A stretch of DNA of 64,000 nt from Nocardia huaxiensis (GCF_013744875.1 NZ_CP059399.1:620001-684000), one strand, 5' to 3'; numbered from the stretch's first letter, positions 34,086 to 43,063 are shown. Numbers and translations are program-made. Notes: generated by a model not told the origin, from the sequence alone.

Positions 34086-35558
34086 TCAGCAGCCGGTCGC
34101 AATGAGTTTGGTCTCGGTGTATTCCTCGAAGCCGGCCACGCCCATCTCCCGCCCGATGCCGGACTGCTTGTAGCCGCCGAAGGGCGCGTCCGCGGAATAC
34201 CAGATGCCGCCGTTCACGCTGAGGGTTCCGGTGCGCACGCCCTCGGTCACCCGGCGCAGGCGCTCGGGATCCGCGCCCCACACCGAGCCGGACAGGCCGT
34301 AGGGGGAGTCGTTGGCAATGCGGACCGCATCGTCGTCGCCGTCGTGCGGGATGATCACCAGCACCGGTCCGAAGATTTCTTCCTGCGCCACCACGGAACT
34401 GTTGGGCAGGCCCGCGATGAGGGTGGGTTCGATGAACCAGCCGCCGAGTCCTTCGGGGCGATTGCCGCCGGTGACAATGGTGCCGCCCTCGGCGCGGGCG
34501 ATCTCCAGATAGCGTTCGACGCGCATGAGCTGCCGCTCGGAGATCACCGGGCCGCACACGGTTCGGGCCTTGTTCGGATCGCCGGGCTTGATCCCGGCCA
34601 GGGTTCCGGCCGCGATCTGCACGGCCTGTTCGTATTTCGCGCGCGGAACCACCAGCCGGGTGCTGATCGCGCAGCCTTGCCCGGCGTGCACGCAGACCCC
34701 GAACGCCGCGTAACTCACCGCCGCGGTGAGATCCGCGTCGTCGAGCACGATGAACGCGGACTTGCCGCCCAGCTCCAGGAACACCTTCTTCAACGAGGCG
34801 GCGGCCGAGGCCATGACGGAGCGGCCCGTCTGCGTGGACCCGGTGAACGAGATCATGTCGACTCGTGGGTCCGTGACCAGCTGCGCCCCGAGCGCATGAT
34901 CGTCCGAGGTGACGATATTGACCACCCCGGCCGGAATATCGGTCTCTTCCAGAATGATTCGCCCCACCGCCGCCGCACACCAGGGCGTATCCGGTGCGGG
35001 CTTGAGCACCACGGTGGTGCCCGCCGCCAGGGCCGGTCCGAGCTTCGCGAAGTTGATCTGATGCGGGAAATTCCACGGGGTGATGGCCCCGACCACCCCG
35101 ATGGGTTCCCGCCGCAGTCGCCGCGCGGTCTTGATGCCCATGGGTGTCGCGGTCCCGAGATCGGTTTCCCACGAATAACTTTCGGCCAGATCGGCGAAGT
35201 ATCCGAGATCTCCGATCGGCCCCTCGAGATGTGGCCCGCTGGTGAGCATGCGCGGTGCGCCGACCTCCGCGATGGTGATCTCGCGCAGCTCTTCGAGGTG
35301 CCCGCGCAACGCATCGCGCAACTGGCGCAGGCAGCGTGCCCGGAAGCCGGGATCGCGCGACCAGTCGGTGGTGTCGAAGGCGGTGCGCGCGGCGGCCACG
35401 GCCGCGTCCATATCCGCGCTGTCGGCATCGGCCGCGTATCCGAGGATTTCCCCGGTGGCCGGATTCGTCGTGGCGAACACGCCATTGCCGCCGGGCGTCA
35501 ACTTGCCGCCTATCAGCAGTTGAGAGCCGCCGTCGGGGGCGAGCCTGCTCGAGGTCAT
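34086..35558 (-). CDS. aldA: Aldehyde dehydrogenase (Rv0768/AldA-like)
   Basis: A 490-residue ALDH with N163 in PWNFPHQINF, the general base E262 in LELGGKSAF and nucleophile C296 in GQGCAIST. It is the first gene of a minus-strand operon that repeats the M. tuberculosis aldA-Rv0769-Rv0770-Rv0771 order. It is divergent from CYP123, and a GACACGTGTC-type palindrome and a KstR-like box stand in the 230 bp between. It probably oxidises an aldehyde made by the P450s. Confidence 0.9.
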   Translation of the reverse strand: MTSSRLAPDGGSQLLIGGKLTPGGNGVFATTNPATGEILGYAADADSADMDAAVAAARTAFDTTDWSRDPGFRARCLRQLRDALRGHLEELREITIAEVGAPRMLTSGPHLEGPIGDLGYFADLAESYSWETDLGTATPMGIKTARRLRREPIGVVGAITPWNFPHQINFAKLGPALAAGTTVVLKPAPDTPWCAAAVGRIILEETDIPAGVVNIVTSDDHALGAQLVTDPRVDMISFTGSTQTGRSVMASAAASLKKVFLELGGKSAFIVLDDADLTAAVSYAAFGVCVHAGQGCAISTRLVVPRAKYEQAVQIAAGTLAGIKPGDPNKARTVCGPVISERQLMRVERYLEIARAEGGTIVTGGNRPEGLGGWFIEPTLIAGLPNSSVVAQEEIFGPVLVIIPHDGDDDAVRIANDSPYGLSGSVWGADPERLRRVTEGVRTGTLSVNGGIWYSADAPFGGYKQSGIGREMGVAGFEEYTETKLIATGC

Positions 35559-35574
35559 CGGTAGCTCCCATGCT

Positions 35575-35594
35575 GTCCGGACACGTGTACGGAC
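35575..35594. promoter_or_regulatory. Extended ACACGTGT palindrome upstream of aldA
   Basis: A 20 bp near-perfect palindrome with arms GTCCGGACAC and GTGTACGGAC (nine of ten positions symmetric), 17 bp before the aldA start. It shares ACACGTGT with the sites at 22686 and 27812. A weaker variant, GACACATGTC (35705-35714) with a further TGTGTCC at 35721-35727, lies nearer to CYP123. Confidence 0.65.
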
Positions 35595-35620
35595 TATAGG
35601 TTCGGCTTTCCGAACGGCGC

Positions 35621-35634
35621 AAGAACCTGTTCCA
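35621..35634. promoter_or_regulatory. KstR-like box between aldA and CYP123
   Basis: AAGAACCTGTTCCA fits TnnAACnnGTTnnA except for A at the first position. It lies between the two TetR-type palindromes in the divergent promoter region, so this region may be controlled by two repressors. Confidence 0.5.
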
Positions 35635-35788
35635 GATCTGGCGCCTTTCGGCCGGGCGATTCGCCGATCCCATTGTCAGCTCCCGCCCTCACTAGTACCG
35701 TACAGACACATGTCCAGCTATGTGTCCGCCATGGCTGGATCGCGTCCGTCAGAGTTGATGAACGCGTTATCGAATACGAGGTGAGACG

Positions 35789-36994
35789 ATGACCGCAGCC
35801 TCCCTGGAGCCGCTGCTGTTCGACCCCTACGACTACGGCATCCACGAGGATCCCTACCCCGTCTACCAGCGGCTGCGCGCCGAGGCGCCGGTGTACCACA
35901 ATCCGGAACTGGACTTCTGGGCGCTGTCCCGGCACGCCGATGTGGCCGCCGGCTTCCGCGACAATGTGCGGCTGTCGAGCGCCAACGGGGTATCCCTCGA
36001 CCCGGCCGCCTGGGGACCGCACGCACACCGCACCATGTCCTTCCTGGCCATGGACGATCCGGAGCACCTGCGCCTGCGAAAGCTGGTGTACCAGGGGTTC
36101 ACCCCGCGCCGGGTCACGGAAATGGGCGAGCGCATAAGGGAAATCACGCTGCGCTACCTCGAACCCGCGCTGGCCCACGGCGATATCGACTGGATCGACG
36201 AGGTGGCGGGCAAGGTGCCCATGGACGTCATCTCCGAACTTCTGGGCGTACCGGAGGCCGATCGCGCCGAATTGCGCCGCATGGCAGACCTTTTGGTGCA
36301 TCGTGAAGAGGGTGTACTGGATGTGCCGGTAGCCGCCATGGAAGCGGCGCTGCATCTGATCGGCTACTACGCGGACATGGTCGCGCAGCGGCGCAGGCAG
36401 CCCACCGAGGACCTGACCTCCGCGCTCGTACAGGCCGAGGCGGACGGGGACCGGCTCACCCAGGACGAAATCATCGGATTCATGTTCCTGATGGTCGTCG
36501 CGGGCAACGAGACGACCACGAAACTCCTCGGCAATGCCCTGTATTGGGCAGGCCGCAATCCCGAGCAGTACGCCCGGGTGACCGCGCATCCCGAACTCGT
36601 GGAGGACTGGGTGGAGGAAACCCTGCGCTACGACGCCTCCTCTCAGATCCTCGCGCGCACCGCCGCCGTCGACCTCGAGTACTACGGGCGAACCATCCCG
36701 CAGGGCTCGAAGGTATTGCTGCTCATCGGATCCGCCAATCGCGACGACACCGTGTTCACCGATCCCGACCGCTACGACATCGAACGCCGGGACAAGGGCG
36801 GGCTCATCAGTTTCGGGCGGGGCGTGCACTTCTGCCTGGGCGCGCACCTGGCCCGCCTGGAAGCCCAGATCGTGCTGCGGGAGTTCGCGACCCGAGTGCG
36901 ATCCTACGAACTCGCCGAATCCGGCAGTGAGCGAGTGCATTCGGTGAACGTGCGCGGTTTCGCCAAGCTCCCGGTGCGAGTGGAGGTGCGCTAG
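35789..36994 (+). CDS. Cytochrome P450, CYP123-like
   Basis: A 401-residue soluble P450. The I-helix motif is VVAGNETTTK (237-246), ExxR is E277-R280 and the heme Cys is C349 in SFGRGVHFCLGAHLA. Synteny with Rv0766c (SDR next, ferredoxin after, aldA divergent) supports CYP123. The substrate is unknown; the setting suggests a sterol or fatty acid derivative. It heads a seven-gene operon with gaps below 30 bp. Confidence 0.85.
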   Translation: MTAASLEPLLFDPYDYGIHEDPYPVYQRLRAEAPVYHNPELDFWALSRHADVAAGFRDNVRLSSANGVSLDPAAWGPHAHRTMSFLAMDDPEHLRLRKLVYQGFTPRRVTEMGERIREITLRYLEPALAHGDIDWIDEVAGKVPMDVISELLGVPEADRAELRRMADLLVHREEGVLDVPVAAMEAALHLIGYYADMVAQRRRQPTEDLTSALVQAEADGDRLTQDEIIGFMFLMVVAGNETTTKLLGNALYWAGRNPEQYARVTAHPELVEDWVEETLRYDASSQILARTAAVDLEYYGRTIPQGSKVLLLIGSANRDDTVFTDPDRYDIERRDKGGLISFGRGVHFCLGAHLARLEAQIVLREFATRVRSYELAESGSERVHSVNVRGFAKLPVRVEVR

Positions 36995-37834
36995 ATGGCC
37001 AAGTTCCCACCGCACCCCGCCCGGCGGCCGGTGCTCGTCGCGGGCGCGTCCTCCGGGATCGGCGCCGCCACCGCCACCGCGCTGGCCGAGCTGGGGTATC
37101 CCGTCGCAGTGGGCGCCCGGCGCGTGGAGATCTGCGAGACCCTCGCCGAGAAGATCCGCGCCGACGGCGGCGAAGCCTTCGCGCACCGCCTCGATGTCAC
37201 CGACACCGCATCCGTCGACGAGTTCGTCACCGCCGCCGAAAAAGCGCTCGGACCAATGGAAATCGTCGTGTCCGGCGCGGGTGACCTGGAATTCGGGCAC
37301 GGCTGGGAGATGGATCCGGAGGTCTTCGAAGCCCAGGTGCGAGTCCACCTCACCGGCGCGCAACGCCTGGCCCACCGGCTGATCCCCGGCATGATCGAAC
37401 GCCGGCGCGGCGATTTCGTCGTCATCGGCTCCGACTGCGCGGACCGGGCCCGTCCCGGCGCGGGCGCGTACAACGCGGCGAAAACCGGTGTGGAAGTCTT
37501 CGCCCGCCAGCTGCGCATGGAGTTGGAGGGCACCGGCGTGCGCTCCTCCATCGTGCGGCCCGGCCAGACCCTGACCGGCATGGGCATGACCGCCACCCCC
37601 GAGGTGGTGGGCCCGCTGCTGGAGAGCTGGGCGAAGTGGGGATTCGCCCGCCACGCGCACTTCCTGCGCCCCAGTGATCTCGCCGCCGGCGTGGTCGCCG
37701 TCGTCAGCACGCCCCGTGGTGCGCACGTCGTCATGGTCGAGGTGCAGCCGGAAGCACCGCTGCGGGAACTCGTGACACCGGAACAGGCTGCGCCGCAGGA
37801 AAACTCCGCCGCAGCGGCCGGAGGTGGCACGTAA
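36995..37834 (+). CDS. Short-chain dehydrogenase/reductase (Rv0765c-like)
   Basis: A 279-residue SDR with the cofactor motif AGASSGIG, strand-5 IGSDCADRARPGAGAYNAAK containing the Tyr-x3-Lys pair, and a long C-terminal tail (EQAAPQENSAAAAGGGT) of low complexity. It begins directly after the P450 stop and overlaps the ferredoxin ATG by one base (TAATG). It probably oxidises the alcohol formed by the P450. Confidence 0.86.
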   Translation: MAKFPPHPARRPVLVAGASSGIGAATATALAELGYPVAVGARRVEICETLAEKIRADGGEAFAHRLDVTDTASVDEFVTAAEKALGPMEIVVSGAGDLEFGHGWEMDPEVFEAQVRVHLTGAQRLAHRLIPGMIERRRGDFVVIGSDCADRARPGAGAYNAAKTGVEVFARQLRMELEGTGVRSSIVRPGQTLTGMGMTATPEVVGPLLESWAKWGFARHAHFLRPSDLAAGVVAVVSTPRGAHVVMVEVQPEAPLRELVTPEQAAPQENSAAAAGGGT

Positions 37835-38037
37835 TGCGGCTCGAAGTCGACCTCGACCTGTGCCAGGGCCATGCCGTCTGCCAGGACGAAGCCCCGGACC
37901 TGTTCGACGTCCCCAAGAACGGCCAGGTGCGCATACTCCGCGCCGACCCGGCCGCCGACCTGGACGCGGCCCGCGCCGCCGTCCGCTACTGCCCGACCCG
38001 GGCGCTGTCCCTCGTGGACGACAGCCCAACCGACTGA
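37834..38037 (+). CDS. 3Fe-4S ferredoxin, P450 electron donor
   Basis: A 67-residue ferredoxin with C-Q-G-H-A-V-C near residues 10-16 and a third Cys in YCPTRAL. The second position of the usual C-x2-C-x2-C pattern is His, as in mycobacterial P450 ferredoxins such as Rv0763c that carry a 3Fe-4S cluster. It is translationally coupled to the SDR. It would supply electrons to CYP123 and, given the M. tuberculosis order, possibly to CYP51 located elsewhere in the window. Confidence 0.9.
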   Translation: MRLEVDLDLCQGHAVCQDEAPDLFDVPKNGQVRILRADPAADLDAARAAVRYCPTRALSLVDDSPTD

Positions 38038-38046
38038 GGAGCCGAT

Positions 38047-38595
38047 ATGCCCTGGCCGCGTGAGGAACTCGACGAGATGGTCCGCCGCTGGGTCGAGGAG
38101 AACCAGCGCTGCGAAGCCCTCGGCGACTGGAAACCCTTGGCGCACTTCTATACCGAGGACGCCACCTACGGCTGGAACTACGGCCCGCAACAGGAATTCA
38201 TGTCCGTCGGCCGCGACGAGATCCGCGATATCGCCCTCGGGCAGGAGATGTTCGGCCTGGAGGGCTGGACCTACCCGTATCAGGAATTCGTGATCGACGA
38301 ACGCAGCGGCAGCGTCATCGGCTTCTGGAAACAGGTCAATGAGAAGAGCCGCGCCGACGGCCGCCCCTACAGCCCGGAGGGCATCGGCGGCAGCTGGTTC
38401 CGCTACGCGGGCAACTACGAATGGTCCTGGCAGCGCGACTTCTTCGACTTCGGCAATGTGACAGCGCTCTTCATCGAGATGATGCAGGACAACGCGCTGT
38501 CACCCGGTATGCAGAAGCGCATCGAACGCTCCGTGTCCGGCGAGCCGCTCGCGGGCTGGTATCCGGTCGGCAAGGGGCCGGTACCGCAGTGGTGA
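38047..38595 (+). CDS. NTF2/SnoaL-like protein of the P450 operon
   Basis: A 182-residue protein rich in aromatic residues. The NTF2-like opening (RRWVEENQRCEALGDWKPLAHFYTEDATYGWNYGPQQEF) is followed by beta strands with SWFRYAGNYEWSWQRDFFDFGNV and an unusual C-terminal helix (SPGMQKRIERSV). A small-molecule binding or isomerase role is possible. It lies ten bases after the ferredoxin, and its stop overlaps the GTG of the next gene. The exact function is unknown. Confidence 0.68.
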   Translation: MPWPREELDEMVRRWVEENQRCEALGDWKPLAHFYTEDATYGWNYGPQQEFMSVGRDEIRDIALGQEMFGLEGWTYPYQEFVIDERSGSVIGFWKQVNEKSRADGRPYSPEGIGGSWFRYAGNYEWSWQRDFFDFGNVTALFIEMMQDNALSPGMQKRIERSVSGEPLAGWYPVGKGPVPQW

Positions 38596-39845
38596 CCAGC
38601 AGATACGCCGGCCTCACCCGCGCCGAGCTCGCGGTGCTGGTGCCGGAACTCCTCCTGTGCGGGCACCTCATCGACCGCGCCGGAATGGCCCACGCCATCG
38701 CCGCTTTCGGTCGCGAGGGCATGACCGCGGTCGCCATCGACGAATGGCGGCTGGCCAGCCCCGTCTACACCCGCCGCATGCGCGCGGCCCTCGGCATCAC
38801 CGGCGACGGCGTGGACGCCATATTCAAGGGCTTCCAGCTGGATATCGGCGCGCCACCGCAGTTCATGGACTTCCGCTTCCGGGTGCGCGATCACGACTAC
38901 GGCGAATTCCATCTCGACCACTGCGGTGCGCTCGCCGATGTGGAGCCGATGGGGGAGGAGTTCGTGGTGGCCATGTGCCATGACGTCGAGGACCCCACCT
39001 TCGACGCCACCGCCCTGGCCACCAATCCGCGGGCGCGGGTGCGTCCGGTGCATCGGCCGCCGCGGGTCCCCGCGGACCGGAAACCGGTGTGCGCGTGGAC
39101 CGTCACCATCGATCCGGCCGAAGAACCCTACGAGCCGCCCGCGGACGCCTTGCTGCTCGCCGAAACGCACGCCGCACGAGTCGAATTGGCGGACATCGAC
39201 CGGTCGGACGCCGGCCGCGCGGACTACGCGGGACCGCTGCTGAGCGATATCCGGTGGGAGGATTTCTCCCGATCGGCGCTCGTCCGCATCGCCGACGAGA
39301 TCGCCCTGCAACATCATCTGCTGGCCCTCGGCTTCCGGAATGCGGTGGCCACCCGGTCCGATGCCGCGCTCGCGGAGACCATGACGCGCAGCCAGTTCAC
39401 CGGAATCGCGGGGCTCACGGCCGAACGACTCAGCAAGGCCCTGGATCTCGGCAGTGACGCGGCCGCGCTGGCCAAGGTGCTGCGTCTGCATCCCGCGCTC
39501 AATCCCGCTGCGTACGTGGATATTCAGGTCTCCAGTGAGACGCATGCCGGGGAGCAGTCGGTGGAACTGCGGTTCGGCCGTGACTGCGGTGCCGTCGCCG
39601 ACGGAGGATGGGCGGCACTGCTCACCCCCGAAGCGCTCGCACCGCTCGACGCACTGGTCCGCGGTGTGGACCCGCGCTTCCACTGCCAGGTGCGCGCCGC
39701 CGACGACACCTCCCTCACCGTCGAAATCCGGCGTGCCGCAATGGCATTCCGCGAGGCCCCTGAGGTCGCCATCACCCGTTTCAGCACCGGGGCCGCCTTC
39801 ACCTTCACCCCGCGCGGCGCGTCGCTGCCGCTCACCGTTCTGTAG
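38592..39845 (+). CDS. Conserved hypothetical protein of the P450 operon (417 aa)
   Basis: A 417-residue protein without membrane segments, starting at a GTG that overlaps the previous stop (GTGA). Notable blocks are DFRFRVRDHDYGEFHLDHCGALADVEPMGEEFV, with a D-H-C cluster that could bind metal or act catalytically, MCHDVEDPTFDATA, and the C-terminal beta-rich part. I do not recognise a named family. Its place between an NTF2-like gene and an acyl-CoA ligase suggests a step in sterol or fatty acid breakdown. Confidence 0.65.
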   Translation: MTSRYAGLTRAELAVLVPELLLCGHLIDRAGMAHAIAAFGREGMTAVAIDEWRLASPVYTRRMRAALGITGDGVDAIFKGFQLDIGAPPQFMDFRFRVRDHDYGEFHLDHCGALADVEPMGEEFVVAMCHDVEDPTFDATALATNPRARVRPVHRPPRVPADRKPVCAWTVTIDPAEEPYEPPADALLLAETHAARVELADIDRSDAGRADYAGPLLSDIRWEDFSRSALVRIADEIALQHHLLALGFRNAVATRSDAALAETMTRSQFTGIAGLTAERLSKALDLGSDAAALAKVLRLHPALNPAAYVDIQVSSETHAGEQSVELRFGRDCGAVADGGWAALLTPEALAPLDALVRGVDPRFHCQVRAADDTSLTVEIRRAAMAFREAPEVAITRFSTGAAFTFTPRGASLPLTVL

Positions 39846-39873
39846 CTCCGCAGTACCCAGGAAGTGATCCGCC

Positions 39874-41478
39874 ATGGCCCGCAACTTCGCCGACCTCTAC
39901 GAGCACGCCGCCGACGCCATGCCCGACCGCACCGCCCTGATCGCGGGCGACCGCCGGCTCACCTTCCGGGAACTCGACCAGCGGGCCAACCGGCTGGCCC
40001 ATCACCTGGCCGCCGCCGGAGCGGGCGTGGGCACCCACATCGGCTTCCATATGCACAACAGCGCCGAAACGCTGGAAACCCTGATCGCCTGCTTCAAGAT
40101 TCGCGCGGTCCCGGTCAATATCAACTACCGGTATCAGGCCGAGGAACTGCGCTACGTCTACGACAATGCCGACCTCGAAATGCTGGTCCACCACCGTTGC
40201 TACGCACCGCTCATCGAAGAGGTGCGGGCGCAGGTGCCGAAACTGCGGCACGCCCTGGTGGTCGAGGACGATCAGGGCGACGGCCTGGCCAGCGGCTCCA
40301 CCCCGTACGAGCAGGCCGTCGAAAGCGGTTCACCGGCACGGGATTTCGGCGAGCGCAGCGCCGACGACCTGTTCATGATGTACACCGGCGGCACCACCGG
40401 GTTGCCCAAGGGCGTCATGTGGCGGCAGGAGGACATGTGGCGGGTGCTCGGCGGCGGCATCGACTTCTACACCGGGGAACCCGTCGCCGACGAATACCAG
40501 CAGTCCCGCACCGGATCACAGGCCCAGCCCACCATGTGGTTCGTGCTGCCGCCGCTCATCCACGCCGCCGCCATGATGCCGACGTTCACCGCCCTGTGGT
40601 CGGGCAATGCCGTGCTGTTCACGCCGCGCTTCGACCCGGTGCGGATCTGGGAGACGGTCGCGCGGGAACGGCCCAATATTCTCGTCATCACCGGTGACGC
40701 CATGGCGCGTCCGCTCATCGACGCCTATCGGGCCGCGCCCGTGGACGCCGGATCGGTGTGGTCCATCGGCTCGGGCGCGGCGCTGCTGTCGCAGCCGGTG
40801 AAGAATCAACTGCTGGAGCTGTTTCCGAGCACCGTGCTCACCGACTCCATCGGCTCCTCCGAAACCGGCTTCGGGGGAATCGGTTTCGCGCAGAAGGACG
40901 ACGATCCGGGCCGGGGTCCGCGGGTGAACGTCGGGCGCGGCGCACTGGTGGTGGACGACGACGGCCGTTCCGTCCCACCGGGTTCCGAGGGCTGGGTGGC
41001 CAAGACCGGCAATGTGCCGATCGGCTATTACAAGGATCCGGAGAAGACGGCCAAGCTCTTCCGTACCGTCGACGGCGTCCGCATGGTCATCACCGACGAC
41101 CGGGCGCGCGTGGAAGCGGATGGGTCGGTCACCCTCATCGGGCGCGGCAATATGGTCGTGAACACCGGCGGGGAGAAGGTGTTCCCCGAAGAGGTCGAGG
41201 CCGTTGTCAAGGCGCACGACTCGGTGTACGACGCCGTCGTCATCGGCGTCCCGCACGAGCGCTGGGGCCAGCAGGTGGCGGCCGTCATCTCCGCCGCGCA
41301 CCCGGCGCTGGACTTCGCCGCCCTCGAACAGCATGTGCGCGCCCACCTCGCCGGATACAAACTGCCGCGCAGTATCTGGGTGGCGGACGCGGTCTCGCGC
41401 ACCCCGAGCGGCAAGCCCGACTATCGCTGGGCCAAGACCTACGTGTCCGACCGAGAACCCGATCACGTGGTTCGGTAA
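39874..41478 (+). CDS. Acyl-CoA synthetase, FadD19/FadD3-like
   Basis: A 534-residue ANL-superfamily ligase. The P-loop motif is MYTGGTTGLPKGVMW, the A5-type motif is DSIGSSETGFGGIGF, the hinge is in MVITDDRARVEADGSVTLIGRG, and the catalytic Lys is in SRTPSGKPDYRW. It activates a carboxylic acid with ATP and CoA. Sequence style and operon context favour a steroid side-chain acid (FadD19 group), but a branched fatty acid is possible. It ends the CYP123 operon. Confidence 0.85.
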   Translation: MARNFADLYEHAADAMPDRTALIAGDRRLTFRELDQRANRLAHHLAAAGAGVGTHIGFHMHNSAETLETLIACFKIRAVPVNINYRYQAEELRYVYDNADLEMLVHHRCYAPLIEEVRAQVPKLRHALVVEDDQGDGLASGSTPYEQAVESGSPARDFGERSADDLFMMYTGGTTGLPKGVMWRQEDMWRVLGGGIDFYTGEPVADEYQQSRTGSQAQPTMWFVLPPLIHAAAMMPTFTALWSGNAVLFTPRFDPVRIWETVARERPNILVITGDAMARPLIDAYRAAPVDAGSVWSIGSGAALLSQPVKNQLLELFPSTVLTDSIGSSETGFGGIGFAQKDDDPGRGPRVNVGRGALVVDDDGRSVPPGSEGWVAKTGNVPIGYYKDPEKTAKLFRTVDGVRMVITDDRARVEADGSVTLIGRGNMVVNTGGEKVFPEEVEAVVKAHDSVYDAVVIGVPHERWGQQVAAVISAAHPALDFAALEQHVRAHLAGYKLPRSIWVADAVSRTPSGKPDYRWAKTYVSDREPDHVVR

Positions 41479-41552
41479 CGCGTTATGGAACGGGAGGCCA
41501 TGTCGCCTCCCGCTGATCGAGATAGCAGCATGAAACCTATTACAATTCCTGT

Positions 41553-41566
41553 AAGAACCTGTTCTA
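41553..41566. promoter_or_regulatory. KstR-like box directly before the decarboxylase-like gene
   Basis: AAGAACCTGTTCTA lacks only the first T of TnnAACnnGTTnnA. It ends eight bases before the ATG at 41575 and so overlaps any ribosome site, which implies a short or absent leader or a role on the upstream promoter. Confidence 0.5.
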
Positions 41567-41574
41567 ATTCTGGT

Positions 41575-42285
41575 ATGGCAGAGGCGCACCCCGTACAGGG
41601 CGAACAAGTCCGCATGCCGGTCGAAATCCGTCACGCCGACGCCAGTTCGGCACTGTTCCTGGTGGACGCGAACGCCGCGGCCGAACTGCTCGCACCCGCC
41701 GGACTCGCACCCCTGGCGGTGTGGCCCGGCAAAGCGATCTGCTCGCTGGCCTTCATCCGCTACGTCGACGGCGACCTCGGCCCGTACCACGAATTCGCGT
41801 TCTCGCTCATGGCCCGGCAATCCGGGCGGCGGCACAGCACCGGGGCCTACATCCACTGGCTGCCGGTCAACCAGAGCTTCACCTGCGAAGCCGGGCAATC
41901 GATCTGGGGCTTCCCCAAACTCATGGCCGACATCGACATCACACCCGTACGCGGCGGCCACCGCTGCGAGGTCCGCCTCGACGGGCGGCTCGTCGTCGCC
42001 CTGCGCGTGGCCGACGGCCTGCCCATGCCCGCCGGAGCCGGTGGGGCCTCCATCGACGCCTACACGCATCGCAACGGAATCCTCAGGCGCACACCGTGGC
42101 TCATGGATCCCGCACAGGTGCGCGGCCGCCCCGGCGGCGCTCGCGTGGAACTCGGCGACCATCCCGTCGCCGACCAGCTCCGCGCCCTCGGACTACCCAA
42201 GACCGCCCTTTTCTCCAGCCGAATCGGGCAACTCCGCATGACTTTCGCCGACGCCACCACGGTGTTGCAGACCCGGGAGGGATGA
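41575..42285 (+). CDS. Acetoacetate-decarboxylase-family protein
   Basis: A 236-residue protein of the ADC beta-barrel family: SLAFIRYVDGDLGPYHEFAFSLMAR, then GAYIHWLPVNQSFTCEAGQSIWGFPKLMADIDI, where the Lys of WGFPK occupies the Schiff-base position of ADC-like enzymes. Actinobacterial relatives occur in sterol and lipid clusters without proven decarboxylation. ATG 41575 is chosen over 41485, which would put the KstR-like box inside the gene. The SDR follows immediately after its stop. Confidence 0.75.
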   Translation: MAEAHPVQGEQVRMPVEIRHADASSALFLVDANAAAELLAPAGLAPLAVWPGKAICSLAFIRYVDGDLGPYHEFAFSLMARQSGRRHSTGAYIHWLPVNQSFTCEAGQSIWGFPKLMADIDITPVRGGHRCEVRLDGRLVVALRVADGLPMPAGAGGASIDAYTHRNGILRRTPWLMDPAQVRGRPGGARVELGDHPVADQLRALGLPKTALFSSRIGQLRMTFADATTVLQTREG

Positions 42286-43056
42286 ATGACTCGACTAGCT
42301 CTCGTCACCGGAGCGGCCAGCGGCATGGGCCGCATCGTCGCCCAGCGACTCGCCGCCGCCGGATGGGAGGTCGCCGCCGTCGACCTCAATGGCGACGGCC
42401 TCGGCGAAACCGCCAAGCGGTCACCCAACATGCACACCTACACCTGCGACGTCTCCGATCCGGACCAGGTGCGGGCGGTCGTGGAGAAGGTGCGCTCCGA
42501 ACACGGCACCATCGATCGGCTCGTGCACGCCGCCGGCATGGCGCATGTGCACGCCTCCGCACTCGACCACGATGTGCGGCAGATCAAGAAGATGATGGAC
42601 GTCAACTACATCGGCACCGTCAACCTCTGCCAGGCCATCATTCCCACCATGAAGAAGGCGGGCACCGGCGAGGTCATCCTTTTCGCCTCCGTCGCCGGTT
42701 GGTTGCCCTCGCCGGGCATGGCGGGCTACTCCGCCTCCAAGTTCGCGGTCGTCGGATTCATCGACAGCCTCGCCTACGAGCTGAAGGACAGCGGCATCCG
42801 CCTGCTCGGCCTGTGCCCGCCGATGGTGGAAACGCCCTTCCTGGAATCGATTCGGAAAGAGAACGAGTCCGTCCTCGGCGGCGCGGGCGGCATGAGCCCC
42901 GAAGGCGTCGTCGACGCCCTCGAGAAGGCGCTGTCCAAGCCCAAGAACCCGCTGTTCGTCTTCCCCGGCCAGGCGTACCCCACCTACCTCATGCGGCGAT
43001 TCATGCCCGGCGTGCTGCGCGCCCTCGTCGCCCGCATGGTGAAGCCGACGGACTAG
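42286..43056 (+). CDS. Short-chain dehydrogenase/reductase
   Basis: A 256-residue SDR with TGAASGMG, HAAGMAH after strand 4, FASVAGWLPSPGMAGYSASK with the Ser-Tyr-Lys triad, and a C-terminal helical tail with LMRRFMPGVLRALVARMV that may touch the membrane. Its ATG directly follows the stop of the decarboxylase-like gene, forming a two-gene unit ended by two strong hairpins. Confidence 0.86.
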   Translation: MTRLALVTGAASGMGRIVAQRLAAAGWEVAAVDLNGDGLGETAKRSPNMHTYTCDVSDPDQVRAVVEKVRSEHGTIDRLVHAAGMAHVHASALDHDVRQIKKMMDVNYIGTVNLCQAIIPTMKKAGTGEVILFASVAGWLPSPGMAGYSASKFAVVGFIDSLAYELKDSGIRLLGLCPPMVETPFLESIRKENESVLGGAGGMSPEGVVDALEKALSKPKNPLFVFPGQAYPTYLMRRFMPGVLRALVARMVKPTD

Positions 43057-43063
43057 TCCGTCG

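Noticed and set aside
33322..35673. A 783-residue minus-strand frame that looks like an SDR fusion
   Set aside because: The N-terminal part is an out-of-frame shadow of aldA. The real SDR begins at 34074.
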